Below are positions 34,738 to 42,427 of a DNA stretch of 64,000 bases, piece by piece. This stretch comes from Amphritea atlantica (GTDB lineage Bacteria; Pseudomonadota; Gammaproteobacteria; Pseudomonadales; Balneatricaceae): NCBI RefSeq assembly GCF_900111095.1, contig NZ_FOGB01000014.1, positions 1 to 64,000 of the forward strand. The letters are read 5' to 3'. The translations under genes and the position numbers were made by a program. Under the pieces are notes generated by a model, which saw nothing but the letters and a program-made list of their open reading frames with translations, was not told where the DNA came from and ran no database searches. The first letter of the stretch is position 1. Each line of letters begins with the position of its first letter.

Positions 34738-36225
34738 TCAGTTCCCTGCGTTTTTCAGAATCAGTGAAAAACAGATATTGGTTTGCTGGGCAAATAGTGT
34801 AAACGCCATGAAGTCATCCTCACTCAGCGGCCGCTGAACCGCACTGCCTGAAGGGTCATTACGATCAGCATAAAACAGCCCAACACAATGCCGCCCCCAG
34901 ATAATGGGGGCGATAAAAAAGCCATCACTACTGACCTGCTGCCGCAGTGAACTGTCCAGATAGGCCCGCCACTTTGGTACATTAAGATTCTCTACCCAGA
35001 CCGGTTGCCGGCTATTAAGAACATGGGTGAAGATATTAGGCGAACCGCCAAGACTGACGACAAACTCCCGCTTAATCTGATTAAAATTAACCGCGGAGAT
35101 AAACCGGGGCATCAGACAGCCCCGCTCCCGTGACTTAAGAAATACGATAGTCCGGCGCATCCGGATACCCCGATGGATCCCCTCCAGAGCGGTCTGAACA
35201 ACCAGATTAAAATCCGCATTCTCATTTGGTAAAAATGCCAGCTCCCTCAGGATCCGCAGCTGCAGTGTCTCATCACTCAGCTCTTCCACAACCGGCCCGG
35301 CTTCCCTGTGCACCTGAGAAACCAGATCATGACGAATATAACGGGTTAAAACTCCGGCGCCATAAGTACGTAACAGCTCAACCGTCTCATCAGAACACTG
35401 CTCTACCCGGGTCATCAGGTCCCGCTTATCCCATTGCGTCAGATCTGCCATACTTGTCAGCAGCTTATCCAGCTCGTTGCGACTATAGTGAGGCGTTGCC
35501 AGTATCTCGCTCACTTTGACCGCCAGACTGACGCAACGCAGCTCCGGAGTACGCAGTTCCGGTTCTTCCAGAGTGCTGATCAGCACGCTCCCCATATTCC
35601 AGGAACTGGCCAGCCCCAGACTCATCTCCTCAAAGCTGGTACCCAGTTTCTGACGAACGATATAGGCTATATCGTCATGTTTGACACACTGTTTTTGGCG
35701 CAGCTGCTTATCCAGCTCGACAGTGACCGGCCCGCCCATGCTCCAGAAAGCACTCTCACCAAAACGATTCAGCAGAGCGGCAATAAAAGCTTCCTCCTGA
35801 ACATCGTCCTCATAATCCTGCATCATCATCTTAGCAATCATTCCGGCATGAAATGACTGCGCCATCAGCTTTAACAGTCGCTCGTATACGCCGGGAGTCA
35901 GCTTTCTGTTTTTCAGCAGACTGTTGAGCATTTTGGCGGTGATACAAATATTCTTGATCCGGGTAAGCCCCAGCACAACCGACGCCCTGCTTACCGTCGT
36001 GACCGGATTGTGCCCCATATAACCGGCACTGTTGGCCACTTTGAGAATCGCCGTAGTCAGTGCATGATCGTGCAGAATCGCTTGCCCCAGCCTGGCCAGA
36101 GAAGAGGTATCATCTTTGGAGATCTTTTCAATCTCCCGAATAGTCGAACACAGCGCGGGCAACTCCTGCTCACTGATCCGTTCAACCCATTCGCGTGTCC
36201 CATGAGGCGTAATATTTGCCGACAT
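34738..36225 (-). CDS. HDOD-GAF domain protein
   Basis: A 495-residue cytoplasmic signalling protein. Residues about 15-210 form an HDOD domain (LPALCSTIREIEKISKDD, LGQAILHDHALTTAILKVANSAGYMG, VSRASVVLGLTRIKNI), and about 320-490 a GAF-type domain (GIHRGIRMRRTIVFLKSRERGCLMP, IIWGRHCVGLFYADRND). HDOD proteins are metal-free relatives of HD phosphohydrolases and often act in c-di-GMP or chemotaxis-linked signalling. No output domain is visible, so it probably works by protein contact. Confidence 0.88.
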   Translation of the reverse strand: MSANITPHGTREWVERISEQELPALCSTIREIEKISKDDTSSLARLGQAILHDHALTTAILKVANSAGYMGHNPVTTVSRASVVLGLTRIKNICITAKMLNSLLKNRKLTPGVYERLLKLMAQSFHAGMIAKMMMQDYEDDVQEEAFIAALLNRFGESAFWSMGGPVTVELDKQLRQKQCVKHDDIAYIVRQKLGTSFEEMSLGLASSWNMGSVLISTLEEPELRTPELRCVSLAVKVSEILATPHYSRNELDKLLTSMADLTQWDKRDLMTRVEQCSDETVELLRTYGAGVLTRYIRHDLVSQVHREAGPVVEELSDETLQLRILRELAFLPNENADFNLVVQTALEGIHRGIRMRRTIVFLKSRERGCLMPRFISAVNFNQIKREFVVSLGGSPNIFTHVLNSRQPVWVENLNVPKWRAYLDSSLRQQVSSDGFFIAPIIWGRHCVGLFYADRNDPSGSAVQRPLSEDDFMAFTLFAQQTNICFSLILKNAGN

Positions 36226-36394
36226 TTTACTCAGCCCCTGCTTTAACTCAGTTTATTCTAAAACAGGAAAGCTCAGGCGTAGGGATGTGAAGGTGTGATT
36301 TTGAGTAATAGTAAGAGAAATATTGAATAAATAACTATCAAACCTCTGTTAAACGAAAATAGAGAGCGTTTAATCAGGAAATGAGATGAAGAGA

Positions 36395-36474
36395 TTGGGG
36401 GCAGCTCCACCAGCCACATCCCGGCATACGCGTCCATCGCCTCGCAGGGGTTAGCCTGCGTCCTTCCGGGCCTA
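36395..36474 (-). repeat. Degenerate ffs 3'-half copy, unit 4 (distal)
   Basis: This stretch matches the 3' half of the 4.5S RNA gene at 37037-37150, including GGCCCGGAAGG, GGGATGTGGCTGG and the final CCCCCAAT. It carries a 16-base insertion GCTAACCCCTGCGAGG near the SRP core. The 5' half is replaced by unrelated spacer. It is the last of four copies. Confidence 0.85.
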
Positions 36475-36556
36475 CATTTCTGAGCCGAAAACGACTATGC
36501 ACAGATACGATCGCAAAAAGGCGAGTGCTTTAGCTTTAAGCGTAAAATATGGGAGA

Positions 36557-36634
36557 TTGGGGGCAGCTCCACCAGCCACATCCCGGCACACGCGTCCACC
36601 GCCTCGCAGGGGTTAGCCTGCTCCCTTAGCAGGT
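36557..36634 (-). repeat. Degenerate ffs 3'-half copy, unit 3
   Basis: As the other copies, starting 162 bp further along. Here the GGAA tetraloop region itself has decayed (CTAAGGGAGCAGG), so it cannot form the normal SRP tip. Confidence 0.85.
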
Positions 36635-36717
36635 CGACATTTTGAACTGGAACCGATCGAGCACACAAATACAGCCGCAATAAAGTTTGCAGTGCTTAAA
36701 AGAGAAGACATGGGAGA

Positions 36718-36796
36718 TTGGGGGCGGCCCCACCAGCCACATCCCGGCACACGCATCCACCGCCTCGCAGGAGTTAGCCTGCTCCCTTCCGGACCG
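36718..36796 (-). repeat. Degenerate ffs 3'-half copy, unit 2
   Basis: Starts 161 bp from the previous unit. It keeps GGTCCGGAAGGGAGCAGG and GTGTGCCGGGATGTGGC, plus the GCTAACTCCTGCGAGG insertion. Confidence 0.85.
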
Positions 36797-36876
36797 ATAC
36801 TTATGAGTCGAAAACGATTGATAACACAAACACAGCTACAAAAAACTGCAGTATAAAAAAAATGATATGGAAGGTA

Positions 36877-36955
36877 TTGGGGGCGGCCCCACCAGCCACA
36901 TCCCAGCACACGCATCCACCGCCTCGCAGGGGTTAGCCTGCTCCCTTCCGGATCT
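36877..36955 (-). repeat. Degenerate ffs 3'-half copy, unit 1 (proximal)
   Basis: Starts 159 bp from the previous unit and ends 159 bp before the intact gene. It keeps GATCCGGAAGGGAGCAGG and the terminal GGGGCCGCCCCCAAT. The AT-rich spacers between units (about 80 bp) also resemble each other. Confidence 0.85.
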
Positions 36956-37036
36956 ACATTTCTGAATAGGAAATAACTATGCGCGTAAAGACAACCGCAA
37001 AAATTGGCAGTACTAAGAAAGTAAGATATGAGAGAT

Positions 37037-37150
37037 TGGGGGCGGCCCCACCAGCCACATCCCGGCACACGAATCCACCGCTGTGGCTGCTCCCTTCCGG
37101 GCCTGACCAGGTTCACGGCTTATCGTTGCGGGAGGACCAATGGAGCCACC
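37037..37150 (-). ncRNA. ffs: 4.5S RNA of the signal recognition particle
   Basis: A 114-base RNA gene matching E. coli 4.5S RNA in its diagnostic parts: TCCTCCCGCAACG near the 5' end, CCTGGTCAGGCCCGGAAGG with the GGAA tetraloop, the asymmetric loop AGCAGCC, and GTGTGCCGGGATGTGGCTGG near the 3' end. The two ends pair into the usual long hairpin. It binds Ffh to target membrane proteins to the translocon. A promoter lies at 37194-37221, giving a leader of about 40 bases to be processed. Four degenerate copies of its 3' half follow downstream. Confidence 0.95.
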
Positions 37151-37193
37151 ATAACGTGACCACTCAAGGTCGTCTCGAACGAGACAGGCGCGC

Positions 37194-37221
37194 AGTATAA
37201 CAGCCTGTCCGGCAGATGCAA
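37194..37221 (-). promoter_or_regulatory. Sigma-70 promoter of ffs
   Basis: On the minus strand TTGCAT (37221-37216), a 16-base spacer and TATACT (37199-37194) are followed by a GC-rich discriminator GCGCGCC, the type found at growth-rate-controlled stable RNA promoters. Confidence 0.7.
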
Positions 37222-37286
37222 ACAGGATTGCAGACAAGACTGAAAACTACCGCTATGCAATGAAGAATATGTTTAAAAAACAACCA

Positions 37287-38552
37287 TTAATCATCCGATT
37301 CGAACTCTTTGGTAATACGCCGTACATACCACCAGACCAGCAAAACAACGGCAGGCAGAGAGTAACTCAACCAGTGGATCGCCATATCGCGGGGCTCGCC
37401 TGAAGTCAGATGGCGAATGGTGCGCTCCACCAGGTCAAAAACATAGTAGGTGACGACAATAATGGAGAAGGTTTCCAGCTTTGCCTGCAGATTCAGCTGC
37501 CGGCGGGTACGTTTATTCATCGAGCTGAGCAGCCCGTGAATTTTCTGCTCGGTTGACAGATCCACCCGTGAACGCAGCAGATCACTGGAGCGGGCTATAC
37601 GTTGAGACAAACGCTCAAGCCGCTGGGCCGCAGCCTGCCAGGTACGCATCGCCGGGTCGACCCTTCGCTCAATAAACTGCTCCAGAGTTTGCAGGCCCTC
37701 GATACGGATCTCCTCCAGCTCTGAGATTCTCATTCTCACAAGAGCATAATAGGCATCGGATGCTGAAAACCGGTTTACCGTATCTGCTGAGATCTCTTCT
37801 GCCTGGGCCGACAGTGACATCAAAGCATCCAGTGTCTCGGACTCATCCCCCTTATCCAGCGCACTTAGTTTCAGGGTTATCTCGGCCAGCTCCCGGTCAA
37901 GCCGGGACACTTTTCTCATGGTCTCGCGGGCGGGTTCCAGGCCTAGCAGGGCGACTGCACGATAGGTGTCGATTTCGCAGAGACGCTGTATCAGCCGGCC
38001 ACACTGATAGCCATGCATATGTATATTTTTCACCAATATCCGGTCCAGATAGAACTCACCTTCGGCACGAAAATCGGTCCACACCCGGGCAGCGCCACGC
38101 ATCACCCGGGAACCGATCAGTTGATGATTCCTGAACAGCTCCCGCGCCCTCTCCTCATCGCCTTCGGCGGAAGGCTCCATGACCTGTATCTGCACCCCGG
38201 TGATCAGCTCGCCGGGAAGCTGATCACTCCAGTTTTCCGGCAAGCCCGCTAAGGTCTGCTGCCAGCGGCTATCCAGCTGATTCTGATACAGGGTCAGGGT
38301 ATAAAACTCAGTATGCGCTTCCCAGCGTAGCGCCAGTGATTCAAGTTGCTGGTAACAGAAGCTGGCTTCCGGCTCCATAGCCTGCCCGCCACACCGGAGA
38401 AAAAACGCAGAGATATCATCACGCACCTCGGCGATCCCTTTATCCCCCAGCATCAGAGCAAAATGCAGTACTTTTAGCGGTGGACTCAGCTGCTGAAATG
38501 GCCGGGCGTGAACTTCATCGGCAATCATCTGCCGCTGTGAATGAAACAGCAC
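37287..38552 (-). CDS. DUF3422 family membrane protein
   Basis: A 421-residue protein with the DUF3422 signature: ADEVHARPFQQLSPPLKVLHFALM at the N-terminus, then RHQ/GAARVWTDFRAEGEFYLDRILVKN and GYQCGRLIQRLCEIDTYRAVALLGLEPARE. Two C-terminal hydrophobic segments (FSIIVVTYYVFDLVERTI and LSYSLPAVVLLVWWYV) anchor it in the inner membrane, and a helical region precedes them. The function is unknown. It is read in the same direction as ffs, upstream of it. Confidence 0.88.
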   Translation of the reverse strand: MLFHSQRQMIADEVHARPFQQLSPPLKVLHFALMLGDKGIAEVRDDISAFFLRCGGQAMEPEASFCYQQLESLALRWEAHTEFYTLTLYQNQLDSRWQQTLAGLPENWSDQLPGELITGVQIQVMEPSAEGDEERARELFRNHQLIGSRVMRGAARVWTDFRAEGEFYLDRILVKNIHMHGYQCGRLIQRLCEIDTYRAVALLGLEPARETMRKVSRLDRELAEITLKLSALDKGDESETLDALMSLSAQAEEISADTVNRFSASDAYYALVRMRISELEEIRIEGLQTLEQFIERRVDPAMRTWQAAAQRLERLSQRIARSSDLLRSRVDLSTEQKIHGLLSSMNKRTRRQLNLQAKLETFSIIVVTYYVFDLVERTIRHLTSGEPRDMAIHWLSYSLPAVVLLVWWYVRRITKEFESDD

Positions 38553-38742
38553 TATCTCTCTCCCATCTACTCTCTCGGTTAATAACTCAGATCAACCTGA
38601 CACTAAGGCTATCCTTTTTCGGCTCGCATATGCTAAAAATGAACCGGCTATATTCTCTGGCGTCTGACACAGAGAGGGGAGACAAGATCTACCGCCCACA
38701 TCAGACTAAAGTCTATAGTCAGACCTAATATACAGGAGCAAT

Positions 38743-39249
38743 ATGAAACAGGATAGCAGCCGGCACTTTGTTGGCCGACTCTTTGCCCATCTCACCTGGA
38801 TTACGCTGCTGGGGGTGTTCTATCTGATTTTTCAGGGCCGCCTGCTACAGCAGAATGACCCCAACCACGCATTGCAGGTTTCAGACAACAATCAGCCTGT
38901 CGTGCTGCAACGCAATCGTCAGGGGCATTATGTGGCCCCCGGAACCATCAATGGCCAGCCGGTTCAATTTCTGCTTGATACTGGCGCCACCGACATCAGC
39001 ATCCCCGGAAGGCTGGCCGATACACTCCGGCTAACACCCGGCAGAGTCTCATATGCCAGCACCGCTAATGGCACCATTAAGGTTTATGACACCCGGCTGG
39101 ATTCTGTCGCACTGGGAGGGTTGTCGCTGGCAGATGTATCTGCCCACATCAATCCACATATGCAGGGGGAAACGGTACTACTGGGAATGAGTTTTTTGCA
39201 GCACCTGGAACTGATTCAGCGCGGCGACACCCTGACCCTGAAACGTTAA
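38743..39249 (+). CDS. Retropepsin-like aspartic protease (TIGR02281 type)
   Basis: A 168-residue membrane-anchored protein. One N-terminal membrane segment (LTWITLLGVFYLIFQG) is followed by a single retroviral-type aspartic protease domain: VQFLLDTGATDISIPGRLA contains the catalytic DTGA, and VLLGMSFLQHLELIQRGDTLTL closes the domain. Such clan AA proteins act as dimers in the periplasm. Substrates are unknown. Confidence 0.88.
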   Translation: MKQDSSRHFVGRLFAHLTWITLLGVFYLIFQGRLLQQNDPNHALQVSDNNQPVVLQRNRQGHYVAPGTINGQPVQFLLDTGATDISIPGRLADTLRLTPGRVSYASTANGTIKVYDTRLDSVALGGLSLADVSAHINPHMQGETVLLGMSFLQHLELIQRGDTLTLKR

Positions 39250-39347
39250 ACAGAGCAACGCTAATATCAAGAAAAACAGCTGCTGGCATTGCACTGGAAA
39301 TACCTCTGATTTAGAATGTTTGTCAGTTAATTTTTTACATCAAGAGA

Positions 39348-39478
39348 AGGGCTGACGTCCTCGCCAACCTGCCTGCCTGGGCAAGGTGGTTGTTTTGACC
39401 GCTGTAGCAAACAGCAGCAAAACGATGTGGTCATTACCGACAAAAATCAGGTAACCCCCACGTATCAACGTCAGCTCT
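39348..39478 (+). ncRNA. Candidate structured RNA or leader
   Basis: AGGGCTGACGT (39348-39358) can pair with ACGTCAGCTCT (39468-39478), 11 positions with one G-U, closing a 131-base domain. Inside, three arms are visible: CCAACCTGCC with GGGCAAGGTGG, TTTTG-GCTGT with ACAGC-CAAAA, and TTACC with GGTAA. It ends 21 bases before a 109-aa ORF, as a riboswitch or translational leader would. I do not recognise the class. Confidence 0.45.
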
Positions 39479-39499
39479 CATGAGAATGGGAGCAGATCC

Positions 39500-39829
39500 A
39501 TGTTTGAAGCACATATCTATTCAGAATCACCCCGTACGGAAACTGTTGCGGCCATCCGCTGGGTTAAACTCAACTCACCTGCCTGTTGCTGGCACAGCCA
39601 TTATCAGTGCAATATTCGTTACTGGATCACCCAGGGCAAACGCCAGTCGCGGGAACATCTGTTTCTCTATATCGAATTTCGTCAGCGTGACAACAGCCAT
39701 GGTTACAAGATGCTAGAACTGCCCGGCAACAGCCTCACCACAGAAGCAGTACAGAAGATTATCTGTAATACCTCTTTGAGCTTACAGCTTGATCCATTAA
39801 AAACTGAACAGTGGTGTCGCTCACTTTGA
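39500..39829 (+). CDS. Hypothetical protein (109 aa) behind a structured leader
   Basis: A 109-residue protein with GGGAG 7 bases before the ATG. It is rich in Cys, Trp, His and Tyr near the middle (SPACCWHSHYQCNIRYW), which could bind metal, and has no signal peptide or membrane segment. No family is recognised. The ORF lies between a candidate structured RNA (39348-39478) and a 12-bp inverted repeat (39871-39923). Confidence 0.55.
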   Translation: MFEAHIYSESPRTETVAAIRWVKLNSPACCWHSHYQCNIRYWITQGKRQSREHLFLYIEFRQRDNSHGYKMLELPGNSLTTEAVQKIICNTSLSLQLDPLKTEQWCRSL

Positions 39830-39870
39830 GCGCAGTCCGTTCTCGGGTCATTAAAACGCCGGGACGCAAC

Positions 39871-39923
39871 GCAGACAGAAACCGTAATAATCCCTCCCTG
39901 TCACCAGCACTGTTTCTGTCTGC
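39871..39923. repeat. 12-bp perfect inverted repeat
   Basis: GCAGACAGAAAC (39871-39882) is exactly inverted at 39912-39923 (GTTTCTGTCTGC). The 29-base loop contains TCCCTCCC. No T-run follows, so it is not a standard terminator; an operator, small RNA stem or processing site is possible. Confidence 0.55.
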
Positions 39924-40019
39924 ATCCATGGAAAACCCAGTTCGGGAGGTTAAATACTTTAAAATCAAGTTCTTTTGCCGATACTATGGCGCATCAGCTC
40001 AACTTTTATCAGGTTTCAC

Positions 40020-41051
40020 ATGATCTCCAGACGCAAACTAACATACGAAATTCTCGATATCGGCAATAAGCAGCACACGCTGGGAAAAATTGTTGATATT
40101 TTCCTGATCCTGCTGATCTCACTGAATGTACTGTTCGTTATACTGGAAACCCTGCCAGCCATTACGGCCCTGGAACATCAATGGTTTTACTGGTTTGAAG
40201 TCTTTTCGGTTATTGTATTCAGCATTGAATATGTAGCGCGGGTGTGGAGCTGTGTAGAGGATGAAAAGATAGCCCATAAGCATCCGGTTTGGGGGCGACT
40301 GCGTTATATGCTGACCCCATTGGCGCTGATTGATCTGATCGTTATTCTGCCATTTTATCTGAGTATGATGCTGGTTGTAGACCTTCGCTTCATGCGGGTG
40401 TTACGTCTGTTGCGGGTTTTTAAACTCACCCGCTACTCCTCCTCGATGTCATTGTTATTGCAGGTGTTACAGCGGGAAGCCCGATCTATCAGCGCAGCAC
40501 TGTTTGTGCTGTTTATGCTGATCATTGTTGCTTCCAGCCTGATCTATTTTGCAGAGCATCATGCCCAGCCCGAAGCTTTCAGCAGTATTCCCGCGGCCAT
40601 GTGGTGGGCTATCGTCACCATGACAACCTTAGGCTATGGCGATGTTATTCCCATTACTGTGATGGGTAAGATCATGGCTTCGATAATCAGTATCATGAGC
40701 CTTGGCATCGTTGCCCTCCCCGCCGGTTTGCTGGCGTCGGGATTTAGCGAGGCGATTCGGGAACGACGCAGGACCTATGAAAAAATGGTGAACCTGGCAC
40801 TTCAGGACGGTGAAATTGACTCGATTGAGCATAAAGCTCTGAACCAGATGCGGGAAACCCTGGGTATCAGTAAAGAAGATGCCGCCCATATTCTTCACGC
40901 CAATATAGACCGTAAGATGGAACAGGACGTTAGTCGCGACCTGAACCAGTTACGTCAGGAGATCGATGCGGTGCTGCTCGACCGTTGCCCCCATTGTAAC
41001 CACAGCGTCAAATGGCTGGAGCGACGGGGTCGCAGTAAAGAGCGATCATAA
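40020..41051 (+). CDS. Voltage-gated potassium channel
   Basis: A 343-residue six-helix ion channel. S1-S3 are hydrophobic (IVDIFLILLISLNVLFVIL, FYWFEVFSVIVFSIEYVARVW, MLTPLALIDLIVILPFYL). S4 carries regularly spaced arginines (RFMRVLRLLRVFKLTRYSSS), and the selectivity filter is TMTTLGYGDVIP. After S6 (IVALPAGLLASGFSEAI) the cytoplasmic tail has a helical region of TerB-like look (ALQDGEIDSIEHKALNQMRETLGISKEDA) and a C-terminal CPHCNH knuckle that may bind zinc. The longer frame from 39975 is not needed. Confidence 0.9.
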   Translation: MISRRKLTYEILDIGNKQHTLGKIVDIFLILLISLNVLFVILETLPAITALEHQWFYWFEVFSVIVFSIEYVARVWSCVEDEKIAHKHPVWGRLRYMLTPLALIDLIVILPFYLSMMLVVDLRFMRVLRLLRVFKLTRYSSSMSLLLQVLQREARSISAALFVLFMLIIVASSLIYFAEHHAQPEAFSSIPAAMWWAIVTMTTLGYGDVIPITVMGKIMASIISIMSLGIVALPAGLLASGFSEAIRERRRTYEKMVNLALQDGEIDSIEHKALNQMRETLGISKEDAAHILHANIDRKMEQDVSRDLNQLRQEIDAVLLDRCPHCNHSVKWLERRGRSKERS

Positions 41052-41093
41052 GAAACGGAGGCTGGGCCTCCATTTCTTGCAACAGCAGCTGGC

Positions 41094-41639
41094 TTAATCC
41101 AGGCCGTTAAACTCCTCTTCATGCAACCAGGCCGCATGTTTCGGTGCCTTCTTAGTCCGGGACCACTCCTCCAGCATTAGCGGTGCAACCCGTTTCAGTT
41201 CGCTCATCTGTTCATCAGTGCCTTTCACATAAGTCAGCTCGAGACGATGACCATTCGGATCAAAAAAGTAGATTGAACGAATAATACCATGCTCGGTAGG
41301 TCCGATAACGCTGATCCCTTTTGACTCAATCTCTGCTTTTGCGGCCAGTAAGGCGGCCTCATCTTTTACCCGGAAAGCGATATGCTGCACCCACGCCGGA
41401 GTATTCTGATCCCGGTCCATTTTTGGCTTAGTTGGCAGCTCAAAAAACGCCAGAATGTTGCCGTTTCCGGCATCCAGAAACAGATGCATATAGGGATCAG
41501 GCTCTTTGGTAGAGGGGACACGGTCTTCCGCTATCGCGACAAGAAAGTCCATATTCAGCACATCTTTATAAAACTCCACGGTCTCTTTCGCATCGTTGCA
41601 ACGGTATGCAACGTGATGTATCTGTTCAATCTGAATCAT
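41094..41639 (-). CDS. VOC (glyoxalase/dioxygenase-like) family protein
   Basis: A 181-residue metalloenzyme-like protein of the vicinal oxygen chelate superfamily. Metal-ligand positions are suggested by IHHVAYRCND near the start, VQHIAFRVKDEA in the middle, and YFFDPNGHRLELTYV near the end. Glyoxalase, dioxygenase or isomerase activity is possible; the substrate is not clear. AGAGG supports the start at 41639 over 41654. It is divergent from a MarR regulator, which may respond to its substrate. Confidence 0.85.
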   Translation of the reverse strand: MIQIEQIHHVAYRCNDAKETVEFYKDVLNMDFLVAIAEDRVPSTKEPDPYMHLFLDAGNGNILAFFELPTKPKMDRDQNTPAWVQHIAFRVKDEAALLAAKAEIESKGISVIGPTEHGIIRSIYFFDPNGHRLELTYVKGTDEQMSELKRVAPLMLEEWSRTKKAPKHAAWLHEEEFNGLD

Positions 41640-41886
41640 GACAAAGCCTCTCATAGTTAATTGTTATTATTAGGTTTTAGTTATCCCCAAAGTAGCATTT
41701 CACTACAGTACAGGCCAGACAGGTAACAGCCGTGACTATTATCAGGACGTAAGTCTCTATCAATAACTCACTGTTTTTATGATGTAAATTAAAGAAAGTT
41801 TGATTATTCAATAACTGGAAATTGTCTTTTTCTATAATAACCATATAAAATAAATGTTATTTTTGGCCCATTAGAGATATACCTTA

Positions 41887-42369
41887 GTGAACGATAAACA
41901 TGCCACTCAGGACACTAAAGAACAGCATCTGGATCTGAGCCATTATTTTCCCTACCAGTTAGCAACCCTGGACACAGCGGTCAGCCAGTCAATATCCCAG
42001 CTCTACTCTGGCCGTTTCAATCTCAATCGTCAGGAGTGGCGGATCATGGCTGCGCTTGGCAATACAAATGCGATGTCTGCAAAAGAGATAGCAGCTCACT
42101 GCAATCTCGAAAAGATGCAGGTCAGCCGCACTATCTCACGGCTGAGAGATTCAGAGTTGATACATCAGCAGGAAGACCATGATGACCGCCGTTACACCCG
42201 GCTCAGCCTGACTGAAAAAGGCAGGGGAATCTACAAAAAACTTGTACCGCTGATACTGGCCCGGGAAGCGTTTATCCTCTCGGCACTCTCAGATGAGGAG
42301 CTGCATCAACTGCTGGGTCTGATGGAAAAAATCCGCCACAAAGCTCTTGAACTGCAGCAGTGGGGTTAA
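41887..42369 (+). CDS. MarR family transcriptional regulator
   Basis: A 160-residue winged-helix repressor. The recognition-helix region is MSAKEIAAHCNLEKMQVSRTISRLRDSELI and the wing EDHDDRRYTRLSLTEKGRGIYKKL, the typical MarR DxRxxxLxLT pattern. Family members usually release DNA on binding a phenolic or aromatic ligand. The start is GTG. It is divergent from the VOC gene, its probable target. Confidence 0.88.
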   Translation: MNDKHATQDTKEQHLDLSHYFPYQLATLDTAVSQSISQLYSGRFNLNRQEWRIMAALGNTNAMSAKEIAAHCNLEKMQVSRTISRLRDSELIHQQEDHDDRRYTRLSLTEKGRGIYKKLVPLILAREAFILSALSDEELHQLLGLMEKIRHKALELQQWG

Positions 42370-42427
42370 TTTTTTCACCTTAAAAATACAGTGTCAGATT
42401 AGATAAATGACTGAATAGACGGTATTT

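Noticed and set aside
36397-37037. CRISPR array
   Set aside because: The repeats are about 160 bp apart, about 78 bp long and match SRP RNA; spacers are similar to each other and no cas genes are present.
36613-37116. Minus-strand 167-aa repetitive ORF with Trp/Arg/Pro-rich units
   Set aside because: It is a translation of the 4.5S RNA gene and its degenerate copies; the repeated peptide simply reflects the RNA repeat, a well-known source of false proteins.
39348-39829. Retron-like RNA with complementary ends
   Set aside because: Paired ends and inner hairpins are suggestive, but no reverse transcriptase gene is nearby and the adjacent 109-aa ORF is too short and lacks RT motifs.
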